A stretch of 64,000 bases of DNA from Diaphorobacter nitroreducens (GCA_003755025.1 RJVL01000008.1:1-64000), one strand, 5' to 3'; positions 38,291 through 47,001 are shown, counted from the stretch's first letter. Translations and numbers: made by a program. Notes: generated by a model from the sequence alone, not told the origin.

Positions 38291-39264
38291 CTGATCGGGA
38301 CAGACTGACAGAGCATGTTCTGCAAGGGTTGACGCGACCACAAAAGGCGCTCTCATCCGCTTGGTTCTACGACGACGAAGGCTCGCGCCTGTTTCAGCAG
38401 ATCATGGCGCTGCCAGAGTACTACCTCACACGCCTTGAGCACGAGCTCCTGCGTTCACGAGCGGACGAACTTTCCCGGTGGATAGACCCTCGGTGCAGCC
38501 CGATCGATTTGATTGAACTGGGCAGCGGCGACGGGGCCAAAACGCTGTCGTTGTGCCAGGCACTGGCACAACGTGACGTGGACTGCATTTACAGGCCTAT
38601 GGATGTGTCCGCACGCGCACTAGCGGATCTGAGCCGCCGCTTTGACACGTACCTCCCCCGCATGGCCATCGAGCCGGTGCTGGGAGACTACTTCGAGCAC
38701 TGGCCTCAGGTCGCCGAAGGGCGACGCCAGGTTGCAATGTTACTGGGCAGCAATCTGGGCAACCTGGACGAACACGGTGCCGTCAAGCTGCTGCAGCGAG
38801 TGCATTCGAATTTGCGCCCGGGTGACCTTGTGCTGCTTGGTCTGGATCTGGTCAAGGACCCGGCCATGCTGCGCGCAGCTTACGACGACTCTCAAGGCGT
38901 GACAGCTGCGTTCAATCTGAACCTGCTGACACGGTTGAATCGCGAGTTGGGCATGGACTTCGATCTTGCGAAATTTCGTCATTACGCCAGCTACTGTCCG
39001 CTGGAACACGTGGCCAGGAGCTTTCTGGTTAGCCAGGTGGACCAGGTGGTCAACAGCAAGACCCTCGACCGAGGTTTCGTTTTCCTTGCCGGCGAGACCA
39101 TCTACACGGAGCAATCTCAGAAGTACACGATGGCTTCTATTGAACACCTCGCAGCCCAAAGCGGGTTTGACAACACCTGCACCCTGACCGACCCCCGAGG
39201 CTGGTACGCCCTCACAGTCTGGCACCGCCTACCGTTCACCCCAACGCAACAAACGTCGACCTGA
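38287..39264 (+). CDS. egtD: L-histidine N-alpha-methyltransferase EgtD
   Basis: A 325-residue SAM methyltransferase that trimethylates histidine to hercynine, the first step of ergothioneine synthesis. FYDDEGSRLFQQIMALPEYYLTR is the family signature; the SAM motif IELGSGDGAKT is at about 76-86; LLGSNLGNLDEH follows. It is coupled to egtB (ATGA overlap). Ergothioneine is a thiol antioxidant, consistent with the island. Confidence 0.92.
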   Translation: MTDRDRLTEHVLQGLTRPQKALSSAWFYDDEGSRLFQQIMALPEYYLTRLEHELLRSRADELSRWIDPRCSPIDLIELGSGDGAKTLSLCQALAQRDVDCIYRPMDVSARALADLSRRFDTYLPRMAIEPVLGDYFEHWPQVAEGRRQVAMLLGSNLGNLDEHGAVKLLQRVHSNLRPGDLVLLGLDLVKDPAMLRAAYDDSQGVTAAFNLNLLTRLNRELGMDFDLAKFRHYASYCPLEHVARSFLVSQVDQVVNSKTLDRGFVFLAGETIYTEQSQKYTMASIEHLAAQSGFDNTCTLTDPRGWYALTVWHRLPFTPTQQTST

Positions 39265-39277
39265 CATAGGAGCCTGA

Positions 39278-39724
39278 ATGAGCAACAAGATCCATTTGCG
39301 CCAGACCATGCTGGACCTTGCCGAAGGGCGCCTGCGGTTTGCTGAACAGGCCTATGCACAATACCTGGTTGGTGCGGCGGGCCGCGGAGATGAACCCGGT
39401 GAAAGCGATGCGGCGTCGCGGGCCGTCAACAATGCCGCTCTGGCGCAGGCATTCGAATGCCCCATTCACGACCATCAGGAGGCCCTGGATGTCTTGCGTC
39501 AGATTGATTTCGGTCCCCGGGATTCGGTGGAGAAAGGCGCGGTAGTCCGCATCGACGGGCGCTGGTTCGTGGTTGCTGTGGCAAGCGATGCCTTCGAGTG
39601 CGACGGGAACACTTACATGGGGATTTCCACCAAGGCACCAATTTACGCGGCTATCGCCGATGCCCGGGCCGGAGATGTTGTCAACTTCAGACAACGCGAC
39701 CTGCACATCGATGAAGTCTTGTGA
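39278..39724 (+). CDS. GreA/GreB C-terminal-domain-like protein
   Basis: A 148-residue protein. The C-terminal half (about 75-148) reads like the FKBP-like domain of Gre factors: VEKGAVVRIDGRWFVVAV, then STKAPIYAAIADARAGDVVNF. The N-terminal half is helical but lacks a convincing Gre coiled-coil tip with its acidic pair, so transcript cleavage activity is doubtful. GGAGCC lies upstream. Possibly an RNA-polymerase secondary-channel factor acting under stress. Confidence 0.65.
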   Translation: MSNKIHLRQTMLDLAEGRLRFAEQAYAQYLVGAAGRGDEPGESDAASRAVNNAALAQAFECPIHDHQEALDVLRQIDFGPRDSVEKGAVVRIDGRWFVVAVASDAFECDGNTYMGISTKAPIYAAIADARAGDVVNFRQRDLHIDEVL

Positions 39725-39747
39725 TGCACCTCGTTCGAGTCTGAACC

Positions 39748-40284
39748 ATGAGCAGCACGCTCCGCGACCTGGTTCGGCGCTTTCAAGGCTCAGGGCGGCT
39801 TGATGCCATCGTCCTGCGTCCGGATCGCCTGAAGGACGCGGTGTCGGTGCAGGAGGTCAGTGCCGAGCCGGGTCTCGGTCTGATTGGCGATCACCGCTCT
39901 CTGCGACTTCGCCGGACGGATGCACAACGCCATCGCGAGCTGAGCCTGATCCAGGCTGAGCACCTGAGCCTGATCGGTGCCTGGACGGGGCAAGCGCCGA
40001 TCGCGCCGGAGCGCTTGCGGCGCAATCTCGTGATCTCGGGCATCAATGTTGCCGCGATGCACTCACTTTTTCGGCAAGAACGCTTTGTCTGGCGCATTGG
40101 CGAATCGGTTCGCATTGAAGTTACGGGGCCATGTCCTCCTTGTTCACGCATGGAGGATGAACTTGGTGAAGGCGGTTACGCGGCACTGCGCGGTCACGGA
40201 GGCGCCACGGCCCTGATTGTTGCCGGTGGCGTGTTGCGGGTCGGCGATACCGTCAGCCTCGAGCTTGAAACTGCCGTGGGTTGA
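39748..40284 (+). CDS. MOSC-domain protein
   Basis: A 178-residue MOSC-domain protein (molybdenum-cofactor sulfurase C-terminal fold). The conserved Cys is in GPCPPCSRMEDELG, following VRIEVT. Related YiiM/MOSC proteins use Mo cofactor to reduce N-hydroxylated bases. Presence beside a sulfite-oxidase-like Mo enzyme and a reductase makes a shared cofactor or electron source plausible. The following gene starts 5 bp downstream. Confidence 0.82.
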   Translation: MSSTLRDLVRRFQGSGRLDAIVLRPDRLKDAVSVQEVSAEPGLGLIGDHRSLRLRRTDAQRHRELSLIQAEHLSLIGAWTGQAPIAPERLRRNLVISGINVAAMHSLFRQERFVWRIGESVRIEVTGPCPPCSRMEDELGEGGYAALRGHGGATALIVAGGVLRVGDTVSLELETAVG

Positions 40285-40289
40285 GAGCC

Positions 40290-41222
40290 ATGATCAAAGC
40301 AGAGCGCACCCCTGGTTTCCTCCATCTTCTTCGGATGAGCGGCGGCGCGCCGTGGTTGCACATGTGCATCCGCCATCGCGAGACGGAGAGCTATCTCTCG
40401 AGTGCCGCAGGCCTGGACAATCTGATTTCCGCGGCCATGGTTTCGGAAGACACCCGGTCGCGGTTGCGCGTTCACGGGCAGGGAGTGATGGTTCTGCTCA
40501 AAGCCATGCGCCTGAGGGCTGATGGCGTGGGGCATCCGGAGGACATGGTATCCATGCGAATCTGGATTGACGAGGGTCGGGTCATCACGACCCGTGAGGA
40601 GGATGTGGACCCAATCCTCGAACTCGCGGAAGACATCTCTCAGGGGCGTGGCCCGGCGACGCCAGGCGACTTCCTTTGCGACCTCATCGAGGTGCACCTT
40701 GCGGAAGCATCCGAGCAGGTCGAGAAGCTGGAGGACGGGGTGGATCTGATCAGCAATATGTTGGTTCATCACCAGACAGAAGCCGCTTGCCCGAGCATGG
40801 CCAATACCCAGACCGCGATCTCTGGCTTTCTGCGTCATCTTGGCCCCCAGCGAGCCGTTTTTCAAAAGTTGACAACCCTAGTCGTCCCACCGCTGAATAC
40901 CAATCACCGAGGCCGACTGGAGGATCACCTGAACCAGCTGTTGCGGCTGCTCGAAACGCTGGTGAATCTGCGTGACCGTATCGATGTCCTCAGTGACCAG
41001 GCAAGCCGCATTCAGGAACGACAGCTGAACCAAAGCTCTTATGTCTTTGCCGTGGTATCCACAATCTTCTTGCCCTTGAACTTTGTCACTGGACTGTTTG
41101 GCGCCAATCTACAGGGACTGCCGTTCACGGATGCCACCAACGGTTTTTGGGTGTTGGTAGGTCTATGCTTACTAATGAGTGTTGGGTTGGTCGCGGTTTT
41201 TCGCTGGTTCAAATGGCTTTAG
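40290..41222 (+). CDS. CorA-family transporter, ZntB-like
   Basis: A 310-residue CorA-superfamily protein with a long cytoplasmic N-terminal domain and two C-terminal membrane helices (about 247-267 and 282-305). The loop motif after the first helix is GANLQGLPF in place of the GMN of magnesium CorA, closer to ZntB (GINxGG). Zinc or proton-coupled cation flux is therefore more likely than magnesium uptake. ATG 40290. Last gene of the plus-strand stress array. Confidence 0.8.
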   Translation: MIKAERTPGFLHLLRMSGGAPWLHMCIRHRETESYLSSAAGLDNLISAAMVSEDTRSRLRVHGQGVMVLLKAMRLRADGVGHPEDMVSMRIWIDEGRVITTREEDVDPILELAEDISQGRGPATPGDFLCDLIEVHLAEASEQVEKLEDGVDLISNMLVHHQTEAACPSMANTQTAISGFLRHLGPQRAVFQKLTTLVVPPLNTNHRGRLEDHLNQLLRLLETLVNLRDRIDVLSDQASRIQERQLNQSSYVFAVVSTIFLPLNFVTGLFGANLQGLPFTDATNGFWVLVGLCLLMSVGLVAVFRWFKWL

Positions 41223-41305
41223 TAGACGGCTCTTGGACTCTTTGAGGTTCATCTTCGGAGCCGTCCATCAAGGACGGATGCACCGTTAGGAAACACGATA
41301 CGTGT

Positions 41306-41324
41306 CCCTAAGAGTGACTTAGGG
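41306..41324. terminator. stem-loop between convergent genes
   Basis: CCCTAAG-AGTGA-CTTAGGG is a perfect 7-bp stem with a 5-base loop, between the convergent ZntB-like and glycosylase genes. No clear U-tract follows, so termination strength is uncertain. Confidence 0.4.
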
Positions 41325-41343
41325 GAAGTTCACAAGCGACTTG

Positions 41344-42003
41344 TTAGGCATCGCTGAGTGAGAGGGCGACACGTTTCCTAAGTACAGGCAATAGCTCAGC
41401 TTCGAACCAGGGGTTTCGTGCAAGCCATCGATTGTTCCTCGGGCTTGGATGAGGAAGTGGAATGACGCTTGGAAGGTGCATGCGCCAAGACTGAACCACC
41501 TCCGTCACCGTTGAGCCTGCATTGGGGAGATGGTAGTCATGAGCAAACTGCCCAATGACCAAGGTGAGTTGGACGGACTTCAGGTGCTTGAGAAGTTTAT
41601 TTCGCCATGCTGGAGCGCACTCAGGTCGTGGGGGTAGATCGCCCGAAACACCAGTTCCGGGAAAGCAAAACCCCATGGGCAAGATGGCGACTCGACGTTC
41701 GTCATAGAAGATTTCAGATGTAACCCCAAGCCAAGAACGGAGCCGCTCGCCGCTGGCGTCTTGAAACGGAATGCCTGATTCATGTACTTTCCGGCCGGGT
41801 GCTTGTCCGACGATGAGGATACGTGCAGATCCATGACATTGAAGTACTGGCCGTGGGTCCATCGGGAGACTTGCGGAACATATCTTGCAGGCTCTGACCT
41901 CTCGCAGTAAAGCCTCAAGAGAATCCTTGGTGCTGGAGTTCAGCCTTATTGTTGGTATGGATGCCCCCGTTTGTTTGCGCAAACTTGGCGTTCTGATTTT
42001 CAT
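41344..42003 (-). CDS. uracil-DNA glycosylase-superfamily protein
   Basis: A protein of about 219 residues with the glycosylase motifs ILIVGQAPGRKVHESG (motif 1 region, family 4-like) and PLPHPSPRN (motif 2). ACKICSASLP is a possible iron-sulfur Cys pair. It would remove uracil or another damaged base. The start (ATG 42003 or 42009) lies only a few bases from the end of an IS3 remnant, so the original N-terminus may have been altered. Convergent to the stress array. Confidence 0.75.
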   Translation of the reverse strand: MKIRTPSLRKQTGASIPTIRLNSSTKDSLEALLREVRACKICSASLPMDPRPVLQCHGSARILIVGQAPGRKVHESGIPFQDASGERLRSWLGVTSEIFYDERRVAILPMGFCFPGTGVSGDLPPRPECAPAWRNKLLKHLKSVQLTLVIGQFAHDYHLPNAGSTVTEVVQSWRMHLPSVIPLPHPSPRNNRWLARNPWFEAELLPVLRKRVALSLSDA

Positions 42004-42011
42004 GGGCATGG

Positions 42012-42817
42012 TGAACCACCCCGGGAATCGTGGAGGCCGGTTGGTTTAAGTCAGGCCACCACCATGGAGACCTGACTGGCGAGTTGCCGGTAGTAGTTTG
42101 CCTCAGCCTCGGCGGACGGGATGTAGCCGATGGGTTCGAGCAGCCGGTGGTGGTTGAACCATGACACCCATTCGAGGGTGGCCAACTCCACCGATTCCTT
42201 GTCTTCCACGTTGCTCGTCGGTGGATCAATTCGGCCTTGTACAGCCCGTTGATCGTCTCGGCCAGCGCGTTGTCATAGCTGTTGCCCTTGCTGCCCACAG
42301 AGGGTTCGATACCGGCCTCGGCCAGTCACTCTGTGTAGCGGATACTGACATATTGCGCCCCCTGTCGGAGTGACAGACCAAGCCGCCGTCGCGCTCAGGC
42401 TTGCGTGCGTACAGCGCCTGCTCCAGCGTATTGAGCACGAAGTCCGTACGCATCGAACTGCTCACCCGCCAGCCCACATGCGCCGGGCGCACGCGTCGAT
42501 CACAAAGGCCACGTACAGCCAGCCTTGCCAGGTTGAAACGTAGGTGAAGTCCGAGACCCTCAGCTGGTTGGGCCGCTCGGCTTTGAATTGCCGGTTGACC
42601 CGGTCCAGCGGGCACGGTGCCCGAGCGTCGCTGATGGTGGTGCGCTCCACCTTGCCACGGCGCACGCCCTGCAAGCCAAGGCGCCGCATCAGCCGCTCGA
42701 CTGTGCAGCGGGCAATGGTGATGCCTTCGCGGTTGAGCTGTCTCCAGACCTTGTCGGCGCCGTAGACCTGCATGTTGGCGTGCCACACGCGTTCCATGTG
42801 CGGCACCAGATTGTCGT
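42012..42817 (-). pseudogene. IS3-family OrfB remnant, several frameshifts
   Basis: Read on the minus strand in shifting frames: ADKVWRQLNREGITIARC, CPLDRVNRQFKAERPNQL, TYVSTWQGWLYVAFVIDACA, LVCHSDRG, SKGNSYDNALAETINGLYKA and the end EANYYRQLASQVSMVVA (stop 42051-42053). This is an rve-type IS3 integrase broken by at least three frameshifts. TGAACCACCCCGGGAATC at 42012 looks like the IS end. Confidence 0.8.
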
Positions 42818-42980
42818 CACGTTGTACCTGCGTGCCTGCGACGACGTGAGTGCGGCCAAGGCGGACATTGCGCATTTCATAGACAGGTACAACACCGAGC
42901 AACAACACAGCAGCCAGGGAGACGAGACGCAGGATCGGACCTACTGGGCACTACTGCCGACAATGCGGGAGGCCGCCTAG
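42818..42980 (+). pseudogene. C-terminal fragment of another IS3-family OrfB
   Basis: The plus strand reads VTLYLRACDDVSAAKADIAHFIDRYNTEQQHSS, the last part of an IS3-family OrfB of a different subgroup, ending at 42980. It abuts the minus-strand remnant head to head. Deletion or recombination between IS copies is the likely cause. Confidence 0.65.
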
Positions 42981-43188
42981 AATGAAAATCCCTGGTGCGC
43001 CCCGAGTTGCCCACAGCGTCGGCCGGTTCGTCGCAAGCGCCGACCGCCGCCGTGGACAACTCTGCACCGCTTCAACCCGCCCGCAGTATCTATATCACTT
43101 GGGGTAAAGCTGTTCATGAAAGCGGAGCTACTTAGCTCGGGGGACTCATTGACAAGATTCCCACAAAAAAAGTCAAGAAAGCTAAAAT
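42981..43188. other. short intergenic region, no gene seen
   Basis: Contains the probable end of the IS3 remnant and a lower-GC stretch before the helicase fragment. I see no ORF, terminator or operator that I can support. Confidence 0.4.
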
Positions 43189-43573
43189 CTGGGTGACAAG
43201 ACACGCCAGTTGCGTTGGGTTTCACCACCGGAAGGGTTGGGTGGTTACAAGGAAATCCATGGTGATATGAGCCTGCAAACCATGCCCAAGATCACTCGCC
43301 TGCGGCAAAAGCTGGAAGCGCTCAAGACGCCATTTCTCATCGAAACAGTGGAAAGCCTTTCCGAGGGCGACAAGATCATTATTTTCTGCGAGTACATGGC
43401 GACGGTGGAGGCCATGCGGGATGCGTTTGCACAGGCCGGCATTGCCTGTGTCTCCCTGGTGGGTGCAGACTCTGGCACCCGGCGGCAAAAGGCGATTGAC
43501 GCCTTTCAGAATGATCCGACCGTCACGGTATTTATCGGCACCACGTCAGCAGCTGGCGTGGGAATCACGTTAA

Positions 43574-44767
43574 GGATGCCCTGAACAACTCATTCCCAGG
43601 CGTGCTACGCCTGGGCTATTTTTCAGATGGTGCAAACTTGAGTTGATTTCGGCAGTTTCCCCTGCCTTTTGCCCTTGAAACAGGGCTTTTTGCCGCTTTT
43701 GGCGGCCCGCGCCCTGTTTTCGGGCGCACTCATCCCCGTGCTCCTTGCTGCTGCATCAACTGATGGCGCGCCATCCACAGGTTCGAGAGCGCAAACAACG
43801 TCACGATCTGCAGGGTGTTTTTCTTCAGGCCTCGATAACGCACCTTGGTGTAGCCAAACTGGCGCTTGATGACGCGAAACGGGTGTTCCACCTTGGCGCG
43901 GATTTGCGCCTTCACGCGCTCGAGCTGATCGACCAGAGCATCTACAGCACTGTGTTCTTTGTCCAATGCCTTGCGTTTGGCCGGCCCCATGGCAACGTGC
44001 CACGGCACGTCGTTAGGCGCATCGGCGCGTTTGTCCGCTCCCTGGTAGCCAGCGTCGCCAAAGACCTGCACCTCCTGTCCGTGCAGCAGGCTGTTGCCTT
44101 CGACCACGTCGCCGACGTTGCCCGAGGTGCAGCGCACGGTGTGCACCAGGCCGCTGTCGGCATCCACGCCGATATGGGCCTTCATGCCGAAGTACCACTG
44201 GTTGCCCTTCTTGCTCGAATGCATCTCGGGGTCTCGCGCGTTGTCTTTGTTCTTGGTTGAGCTCGGCGCGGCAATCAAGGTGGCATCCACGATGGTGCCT
44301 TCCTTGAGCTGCAGGCCTTTGGCGCACAGCAGGTCGTTGACGGTGGCCAGCATCTGCTCGGCCAGCTTGTGGCGCTCCAGTCGGTGGCGAAAGCGCAAGA
44401 TGGTGCTCTCGTCAGGCAGCCGCCCGTGGGCATCGAGCTGGGCAAAGTCCCGGTACAGGGGCGTGTCAAACAAGGCTTCCTCCATCCCCAGATCCGACAG
44501 CTTGAACCACTGCTGCAAGAAGTGCAGGCGCAGCATGGTCTGCAGCTCAAAGGGCGGGCGCCCGTTCCTGCCCTGGGGGTAGTACGGGGCGATCAGTTGC
44601 ACCAGCTCTTGCCAGGGCACGACCTGCTCCATCTGTTCGAGGAAGACTTGCTTGCGGGTCTGGCGCGTGCTCAGGTTCAAGGCGAGGCTAATTTGCTTCA
44701 TAGATGCTGAGGATGCCAGCGGTGGCTGACAGCTACCAGACAAATGGGGAGGTTTTGCAGGATTTCC
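43574..44767 (-). mobile_element. IS5-family insertion sequence, 1194 bp, intact, TTAA target duplication
   Basis: Left end GGATGCCCTGAACAAC and right end (complement) GGAAATCCTGCAAAAC form an imperfect inverted repeat. TTAA occurs directly outside each end (43570-43573 and 44768-44771), fitting the YTAR target of IS5-group elements. The transposase frame is complete. The clean duplication suggests a recent insertion. Confidence 0.85.
43730..44701 (-). CDS. IS5-family transposase
   Basis: A 323-residue DDE transposase starting MKQISLALNLSTRQTRKQ. Catalytic regions: IVDATLIAAPSSTKNKD (first Asp), VFGDAGYQGADKR (second Asp) and VKAQIRAKVEHPFRVIKRQFG (Glu). ATG 44701 is preferred over the in-frame codon at 44743. 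Intact, likely active. Confidence 0.92.
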   Translation of the reverse strand: MKQISLALNLSTRQTRKQVFLEQMEQVVPWQELVQLIAPYYPQGRNGRPPFELQTMLRLHFLQQWFKLSDLGMEEALFDTPLYRDFAQLDAHGRLPDESTILRFRHRLERHKLAEQMLATVNDLLCAKGLQLKEGTIVDATLIAAPSSTKNKDNARDPEMHSSKKGNQWYFGMKAHIGVDADSGLVHTVRCTSGNVGDVVEGNSLLHGQEVQVFGDAGYQGADKRADAPNDVPWHVAMGPAKRKALDKEHSAVDALVDQLERVKAQIRAKVEHPFRVIKRQFGYTKVRYRGLKKNTLQIVTLFALSNLWMARHQLMQQQGARG

Positions 44768-45027
44768 TTAACAGCTGCAAACCATGTGGCATTTTCCTCC
44801 TTGCCGTGGACGCCGGCATTGATGCGCCAGGCAGAAGATCGCGCCTACCGGTTAGGGCAAAAACGCAATGTACTGGTCATCGTGCCGCTGGTGGCTGGCA
44901 CGATTGATGAAGGGGTATGGGGTCTGTTGCAGTCCAAGCAGGCCACGGAGCAGGATGTCGTGGAGGCTGTGAAATCCCAGCTGCCCGGCAACAACCCATG
45001 ATGGCCGTCAATTTTTGGAGATAGACC

Positions 45028-45555
45028 ATGACCGAAAATTCTGAGCGCACCAGTCAAGAATCCGACAATTACGTTGCGAGTTTCGAGACTGGCATCATGG
45101 CACGCAACGGCGAATGGGTCGGCATCTGCATCATGTTCGCGATGTATGACCGCCGCACCAAGCTCACGCATTGGCCACCCAAGGCCTTTGCCTTGCTCAT
45201 GAAATCTCTGGCTGGCTATTGCAACCACCTTGGCAGCAATGCCTTCATGCTGCGTGCCAAAGCCGATCCCTCGCTGGTGGAGAACCTTCCTGCGAGGCAC
45301 CCCTACCACACACTGTTGACGGAAGTGCCAAAGCTGACCGAGGACGAGGTAGGAAGAGCCGGCCGGGCCACGGTCATTGAACGCGCTACATACACAGTCA
45401 CGGGCACGGCATTGGAGTTGCGCGCCGTTTTCGGCGACGGGCGTACCGAAAGTATTATCTTGCATGAGTACACCGCCCTCAGTCTGTTTGGCTACCTGCA
45501 GGAATACCTGGAGGCGGCTGACATATTGACCGGCCCTGCTGCAGGCTCTGCTTGA
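45028..45555 (+). CDS. hypothetical protein, 175 aa
   Basis: Starts 26 bp after the helicase stop with GGAG upstream of the ATG, so it was probably in that operon. Mixed alpha/beta, no membrane segment or catalytic motif recognised. Segments such as ASFETGIMARNGEWVGICIMFAMYD suggest a compact domain. Function unknown. Confidence 0.65.
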   Translation: MTENSERTSQESDNYVASFETGIMARNGEWVGICIMFAMYDRRTKLTHWPPKAFALLMKSLAGYCNHLGSNAFMLRAKADPSLVENLPARHPYHTLLTEVPKLTEDEVGRAGRATVIERATYTVTGTALELRAVFGDGRTESIILHEYTALSLFGYLQEYLEAADILTGPAAGSA

Positions 45556-45563
45556 TGCTGCAG

Positions 45564-45749
45564 CGCCAGCCAAAACTCTTGCTCATGGAAACTTCAGGGA
45601 TTTCTCCCGACATGGCCTTTCGTCTGGCGAGCGCTTTTGGCACGAGCCCTGAACTTTGGGCGGGCATGCAGATGCAGTACGACCTGTATCAGGCCAGCAA
45701 GGCAAAGCGACCGTGCATTCATCGTTTCGTCTCCGCTTTCCCTGCATGA
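45564..45749 (+). pseudogene. HigA-type antitoxin, C-terminal fragment
   Basis: The frame reads SGISPDMAFRLASAFGTSPELWAGMQMQYDLYQ, the end of the Xre helix-turn-helix and C-terminal helix of VapI/HigA-type antitoxins. The N-terminal half and any HigB toxin are missing. The junction near 45560 coincides with the end of the previous gene. Confidence 0.65.
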
Positions 45750-46033
45750 GAGCACCGCAATACCCCAAGGGCGATCTTCGCCGCATGCTGGCCGTGCTGG
45801 GCGCCATAGATGCCGGCCACTGTACCCTGGTGCAGATCGTGGCTGCGACTGGGCTGGATAAGAAAACGGTCACCTCACTGGTTGCCCAAGCTGGCGAACA
45901 AGCCTGTGTTTTCATCAGCAAATCGGGCGCGTCATACAGCATCGAGGCCTGGGGGCCAGTGCTGAAAAAAGAAGGTGCCAAAAAGGCTTGGACAGGTGCA
46001 TTAAACGCACCTATGATTGATTCCGCCAACTAA
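45746..46033 (+). CDS. small helix-turn-helix protein, 95 aa
   Basis: ATG 45746 overlaps the stop of the HigA remnant. DLRRMLAVLGAIDAGHCTLVQIVAATGLDKKTVTSLVAQA looks like a winged helix with a recognition helix. The C-terminus is basic. Possibly a regulator. No strong Shine-Dalgarno. Function unknown. Confidence 0.55.
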   Translation: MRAPQYPKGDLRRMLAVLGAIDAGHCTLVQIVAATGLDKKTVTSLVAQAGEQACVFISKSGASYSIEAWGPVLKKEGAKKAWTGALNAPMIDSAN

Positions 46034-46042
46034 GGAATAGCC

Positions 46043-46111
46043 ATGAGCACCACAACCGTCAGCAACATACGGACGCACTGCCCAGGCCTCATCGCGGCAA
46101 ACACAAACTGA
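46043..46111 (+). CDS. possible 22-aa peptide
   Basis: ATG 46043 has AAGGAATAG upstream and the frame reads MSTTTVSNIRTHCPGLIAAN before a TGA at 46109. It fills the gap between two genes. Nothing else supports it. Confidence 0.25.
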   Translation: MSTTTVSNIRTHCPGLIAANTN

Positions 46112-46125
46112 TTGGAAAGCACATT

Positions 46126-46470
46126 ATGCAAGCAACCATTATTAGAGAACTTGGGCAAGCCACCAAGGCCAAATATGCCGTAGTAGCGGCCCTTGTAGCC
46201 CTTCTGATTGGTGGCGGCGTTTGGATTTCAACTGCGCACCGGCACAGTGAGCTTGTGGACTTGACGGAGGAATCTTGTGCATATGACATCACCGACACTG
46301 GGGATGACTTGACTCCCTCTATCGACGGTAAGCGAATTGGGACGTTCGAGAGGCATGGGAACGGCGACGTGCAACTCACCCTGGGGAACGGCTTTTCACC
46401 AAAAGCAAATGCCTGCATTGAAAAAGCCGGGCTTGGCGATCGCATTTCGTCAATTAGAAAATACCGTTGA
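46126..46470 (+). CDS. hypothetical single-pass membrane protein, 114 aa
   Basis: One N-terminal membrane segment (YAVVAALVALLIGGGVWIS, about 17-35), then a soluble domain with two cysteines (ESCAYDI, ANACIEKAG), so probably periplasmic with a disulfide. The stop overlaps a TTG of the next frame. No family recognised. Confidence 0.6.
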   Translation: MQATIIRELGQATKAKYAVVAALVALLIGGGVWISTAHRHSELVDLTEESCAYDITDTGDDLTPSIDGKRIGTFERHGNGDVQLTLGNGFSPKANACIEKAGLGDRISSIRKYR

Positions 46471-46487
46471 ACTCGAAGGAAACCGAA

Positions 46488-46850
46488 ATGATGAACTTTT
46501 GGATTCTGTTCGTGGCGCTTGCACTTCCTGCCATTGGATATGCAGCGGCATGGTTGCATGTCGGTGGGTTCTATTACCTCCGCCATCCTGGTGCCGAATT
46601 GGTGGATCACGCTATGCACCTCGGGATGCAAAGTGATTTCACCGTCAGCGACATGATGAGCAGCCTAGCTGGTGTTAAGGATGGCGAGGTGCGTTCTGAA
46701 TGCGAAAGGCTGCGCAGCCAGTTAGCAATCCGAAAAACATCGGTGTGGGAGAAGCTGGTTCTTTCGATAAATCGCCCCTCTTTTAGCGAAACGTATGGAT
46801 ATGCCAGTCCCGCCAGCCTGGCACAGCCAGGCAACTCTTGCTGGCGATGA
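46488..46850 (+). CDS. hypothetical membrane protein, 120 aa
   Basis: ATG 46488 follows GAAGGAAACC. The N-terminus is one strongly hydrophobic segment (FWILFVALALPAIGYAAAWL). The remainder is soluble. Adjacent to a similar single-pass protein, so the two may act together. Function unknown. Confidence 0.55.
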   Translation: MMNFWILFVALALPAIGYAAAWLHVGGFYYLRHPGAELVDHAMHLGMQSDFTVSDMMSSLAGVKDGEVRSECERLRSQLAIRKTSVWEKLVLSINRPSFSETYGYASPASLAQPGNSCWR

Positions 46851-46943
46851 GCAGCAGCATGGCCTCTTTCAGCCGGTTCAAGTCGTACCGGCCGGAGTGA
46901 GTTTGTTGCGATTGTGCTCTGCAGATGGGTTAAAAAACACTTG

Positions 46944-46971
46944 TGTATCGTATCAATATAATATATCGTAT
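46944..46971. promoter_or_regulatory. direct repeat upstream of kfrA
   Basis: GTATCGTATC (46944-46953) and ATATCGTATC (46962-46971) are 10-bp repeats, 18 bp apart, in an AT-rich stretch. KfrA proteins bind repeats in their own promoter, so these are candidate autoregulatory sites. Confidence 0.45.
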
Positions 46972-47001
46972 CTGTAGTGATACTAACGGATATGCTATGA
47001 T

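Larger units (their letters stand above)
43189..45001 (+). pseudogene. SNF2-type helicase, C-terminal part, split by an IS5 copy
   Basis: Part 1 (43189-43573) reads IIIFCEYMATVEAMRDAFAQ, SGTRRQKAIDAFQ and FIGTTSAAGVGITL. Part 2 (44772-45001) continues TAANHVAFSSLPWTPALMRQAEDRAYRLGQ. Together they are motifs IV-VI of an SF2/SNF2 helicase. Splicing out 43574-44767 and one copy of TTAA restores the frame exactly. The N-terminal ATPase half is absent; it was lost at the IS3 junction. The separate helicase starting at 63346 is a different gene. Confidence 0.85.
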
